From NCBI GenBank assembly GCA_023299895.1, contig JALZWI010000013.1, forward strand, positions 1 through 7,482: a DNA stretch of 7,482 nucleotides. Reading direction: 5' to 3'. The notes beneath the pieces are model-generated. The model saw nothing but the letters and a program-made list of their open reading frames with translations, was not told where the DNA came from and did not search any database. This DNA is from Arenicella sp. Its GTDB lineage: Bacteria; Pseudomonadota; Gammaproteobacteria; Arenicellales; Arenicellaceae. The translations under genes were made by a program, and so were the position numbers. Shown here piece after piece: positions 5,947 through 7,482 of this stretch (position 1 is its first letter; each line of letters starts with the position of its first letter).

Positions 5947-7482
5947 TTAAGCTAAAGCCTTCGAGACAATTTCTCTAACGTCTTTAGCTAGACTTGTCTG
6001 CGAATTGATCCGCTCTAATTCGGCCTTCATCATTTGCGAATAAGGTGCGTCATAAGCACGCCAATTATTAAAACTCCCAACTAGACGCGCAGCTATTTGC
6101 GGGTTGATCGCATTCAGCTCAATAATTCGATCCGCCAACAATTCATAACCCGCTCCATTGTCTTGATGGAAACCAGGTATATTGCCAATAAACGCGCCAA
6201 TAAGTGAACGTACTTTATTTGGATTGGTAATTGAAAATGCCGTATGTTTCATAAGGGCTTTTACCGATGCGAGCGTGGCCGCTCGAGGCACCGTTGCTTG
6301 CATTGCAAACCACTTATCTAAGACTAAGGCATCATCGTGCCAACGTGCAAAAAAATGTTCAATTAAGTCTGCCGTTTGCTCATAGTTAGAATGTGCTAAT
6401 GCACCGAAAGCAGCCAATCTGTCTGTCATATTATTGGCGCCCATATACTGCTCATGCGCTAATTGATAATACTCAGGCTGTTCACAGGTCACCAAATAGT
6501 TAAGCGCTGCGTTTTTCAATGCGCGCTCAGCCATTGCTAGTGCCTCTAAGGAAAACTCGTTATGCTGATTATTGTCTTGATACAGTTGCTTAAATTGGGT
6601 CGTTAGATCATTGGCAAGGCGTGTCATTACTTCGTCACGAATTGTATAAACCCGTAAAGGGTCGATAGGCTTACATTGTTCAGCAATATAATTCGAAGAC
6701 GGCAGCGAAAGCATCTCTGCTAAAATAGCCTTATCTTCTGGAGGATCAGCAATCAACCCTGCCACGACATTCCGTAGTTGCTGATAAAGTTCTTCATCTA
6801 ACTTCGACTCCTTGTCTGTAATAACAGGCAGCATTAAATTCAAACTTAGTCTCTGCATAGCCTCCCAACGCGCAAAGCCATTTTTATCAAAGCGAATTAA
6901 GTGAACCAGTTCTTCATTAGTCTGTGCAAATTCTATTTTTACTGGAGCGGAAAAATCTCTCAAAATCGAAACAACAGGCTGTTGATGAAAGTTGTCAAAG
7001 TCAAAAGATTGTTGTTGTTCAGTAATCGATAATGTCCTGGCCACCTGTTGCTGACCTTGTTGGTCCAATAAGGCAATGGTCACTGGGATTTGAAAAGGCT
7101 CTTTGATGTTTTGATTAGGTGTCGGCGGGCAGCTTTGTTTGAACGATAAAGTAAACGTCTTGTCCGCAGCTTTATAGCTTTGCTGGACGGCTAACTGCGG
7201 TGTGCCCGACTGTGTGTACCATAATCTGAACTGACTTAAATCAATTTGATTCGCTTGTTCGATACACTGCACAAAGTCTTCAGTGGTGACTGCTTGTCCA
7301 TCAAAACGATCAAAATATAAATCTGTGCCTTTTCGAAAACCTTCTTTACCCGCCAAACTATGCATCATACGAATCACTTCTGCACCCTTCTCGTAAATGG
7401 TGACGGTGTAAAAATTGTTAATCTCTTGATAAGAGTCAGGCCGTACTGGGTGCGCCATTGGGCCAGCATCTTCTTTAAATTG
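5947..7482 (-). CDS. pepN: Aminopeptidase N, C-terminal part (5' end beyond the window)
   Basis: The frame stays open to the right edge, giving 511 visible C-terminal residues that start QFKEDAGPMAHPVRP, clearly internal to PepN and not a start. PepN is a cytoplasmic M1-family zinc aminopeptidase that removes N-terminal residues from peptides. The HEXXH zinc motif and the GAMEN motif lie outside the window. Visible (residues counted from the edge) are the end of the catalytic domain with the transition-state tyrosine region YEKGAEVIRM (30-39), then RLWYTQSGTP (86-95). A beta domain follows (about 95-190), then the large helical domain (about 200-511) with NNMTD (350-354) and NPNKVRSLIGAF (420-431). 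It reads collinearly with E. coli PepN, as recalled, to the shared KALA end, so this part is intact. It converges on the transporter gene with a 2-bp gap. Confidence 0.95.
   Translation of the reverse strand, partial: QFKEDAGPMAHPVRPDSYQEINNFYTVTIYEKGAEVIRMMHSLAGKEGFRKGTDLYFDRFDGQAVTTEDFVQCIEQANQIDLSQFRLWYTQSGTPQLAVQQSYKAADKTFTLSFKQSCPPTPNQNIKEPFQIPVTIALLDQQGQQQVARTLSITEQQQSFDFDNFHQQPVVSILRDFSAPVKIEFAQTNEELVHLIRFDKNGFARWEAMQRLSLNLMLPVITDKESKLDEELYQQLRNVVAGLIADPPEDKAILAEMLSLPSSNYIAEQCKPIDPLRVYTIRDEVMTRLANDLTTQFKQLYQDNNQHNEFSLEALAMAERALKNAALNYLVTCEQPEYYQLAHEQYMGANNMTDRLAAFGALAHSNYEQTADLIEHFFARWHDDALVLDKWFAMQATVPRAATLASVKALMKHTAFSITNPNKVRSLIGAFIGNIPGFHQDNGAGYELLADRIIELNAINPQIAARLVGSFNNWRAYDAPYSQMMKAELERINSQTSLAKDVREIVSKALA

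Noticed and set aside
7456..7458. Methionine at 7458 as the start of the right-hand gene
   Set aside because: The frame continues upstream as QFKEDAGP, which matches the internal PepN sequence before MAHP, so this Met is internal and the gene is cut by the window edge.

Overview
The window looks like a chromosomal segment from a marine-type gammaproteobacterium of moderately low G+C. The basis is the aminopeptidase N at the right edge, which reads very like the long (about 870-residue) gammaproteobacterial PepN. The DUF1800/DUF1501 exported pair is also a common arrangement in such genomes. No mobile element, CRISPR array, tRNA or rRNA was seen, and the genus cannot be fixed from the sequence alone.

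Layout, left to right. Positions 1-79 are non-coding and AT-rich, with an 8-bp tandem repeat that runs into the end of the first gene and a possible ribosome binding site for a further minus-strand gene beyond the edge. Positions 80-4314 (minus) are a two-gene unit: a DUF1800 family protein with a Sec-type signal peptide (first in transcription order) and a DUF1501 family protein with a twin-arginine signal. They overlap by 4 bp (ATGA). Positions 4315-4573 are a divergent intergenic region of 259 bp, with two perfect palindromes close to the start of the plus-strand gene. Positions 4574-5944 (plus) are an SLC13/DASS-type sodium-coupled anion symporter. Positions 5947-7482 (minus) are the C-terminal 511 residues of pepN, which runs off the right edge. 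The transporter and pepN meet tail to tail with only 2 bp between the stop codons.

How the genes relate. The DUF1800 and DUF1501 genes are almost certainly co-expressed and translationally coupled. They encode two envelope proteins that leave the cytoplasm by different routes (Sec and Tat), and the biochemical function of neither family is known to me. The transporter is divergent from them and may share a control region; whether it is functionally linked is open. PepN is a housekeeping cytoplasmic peptidase and is probably just a neighbour. The least-explained material is the DUF1800/DUF1501 pair, with its extra beta-rich N-terminal domain, and the double-palindrome promoter region of the transporter.
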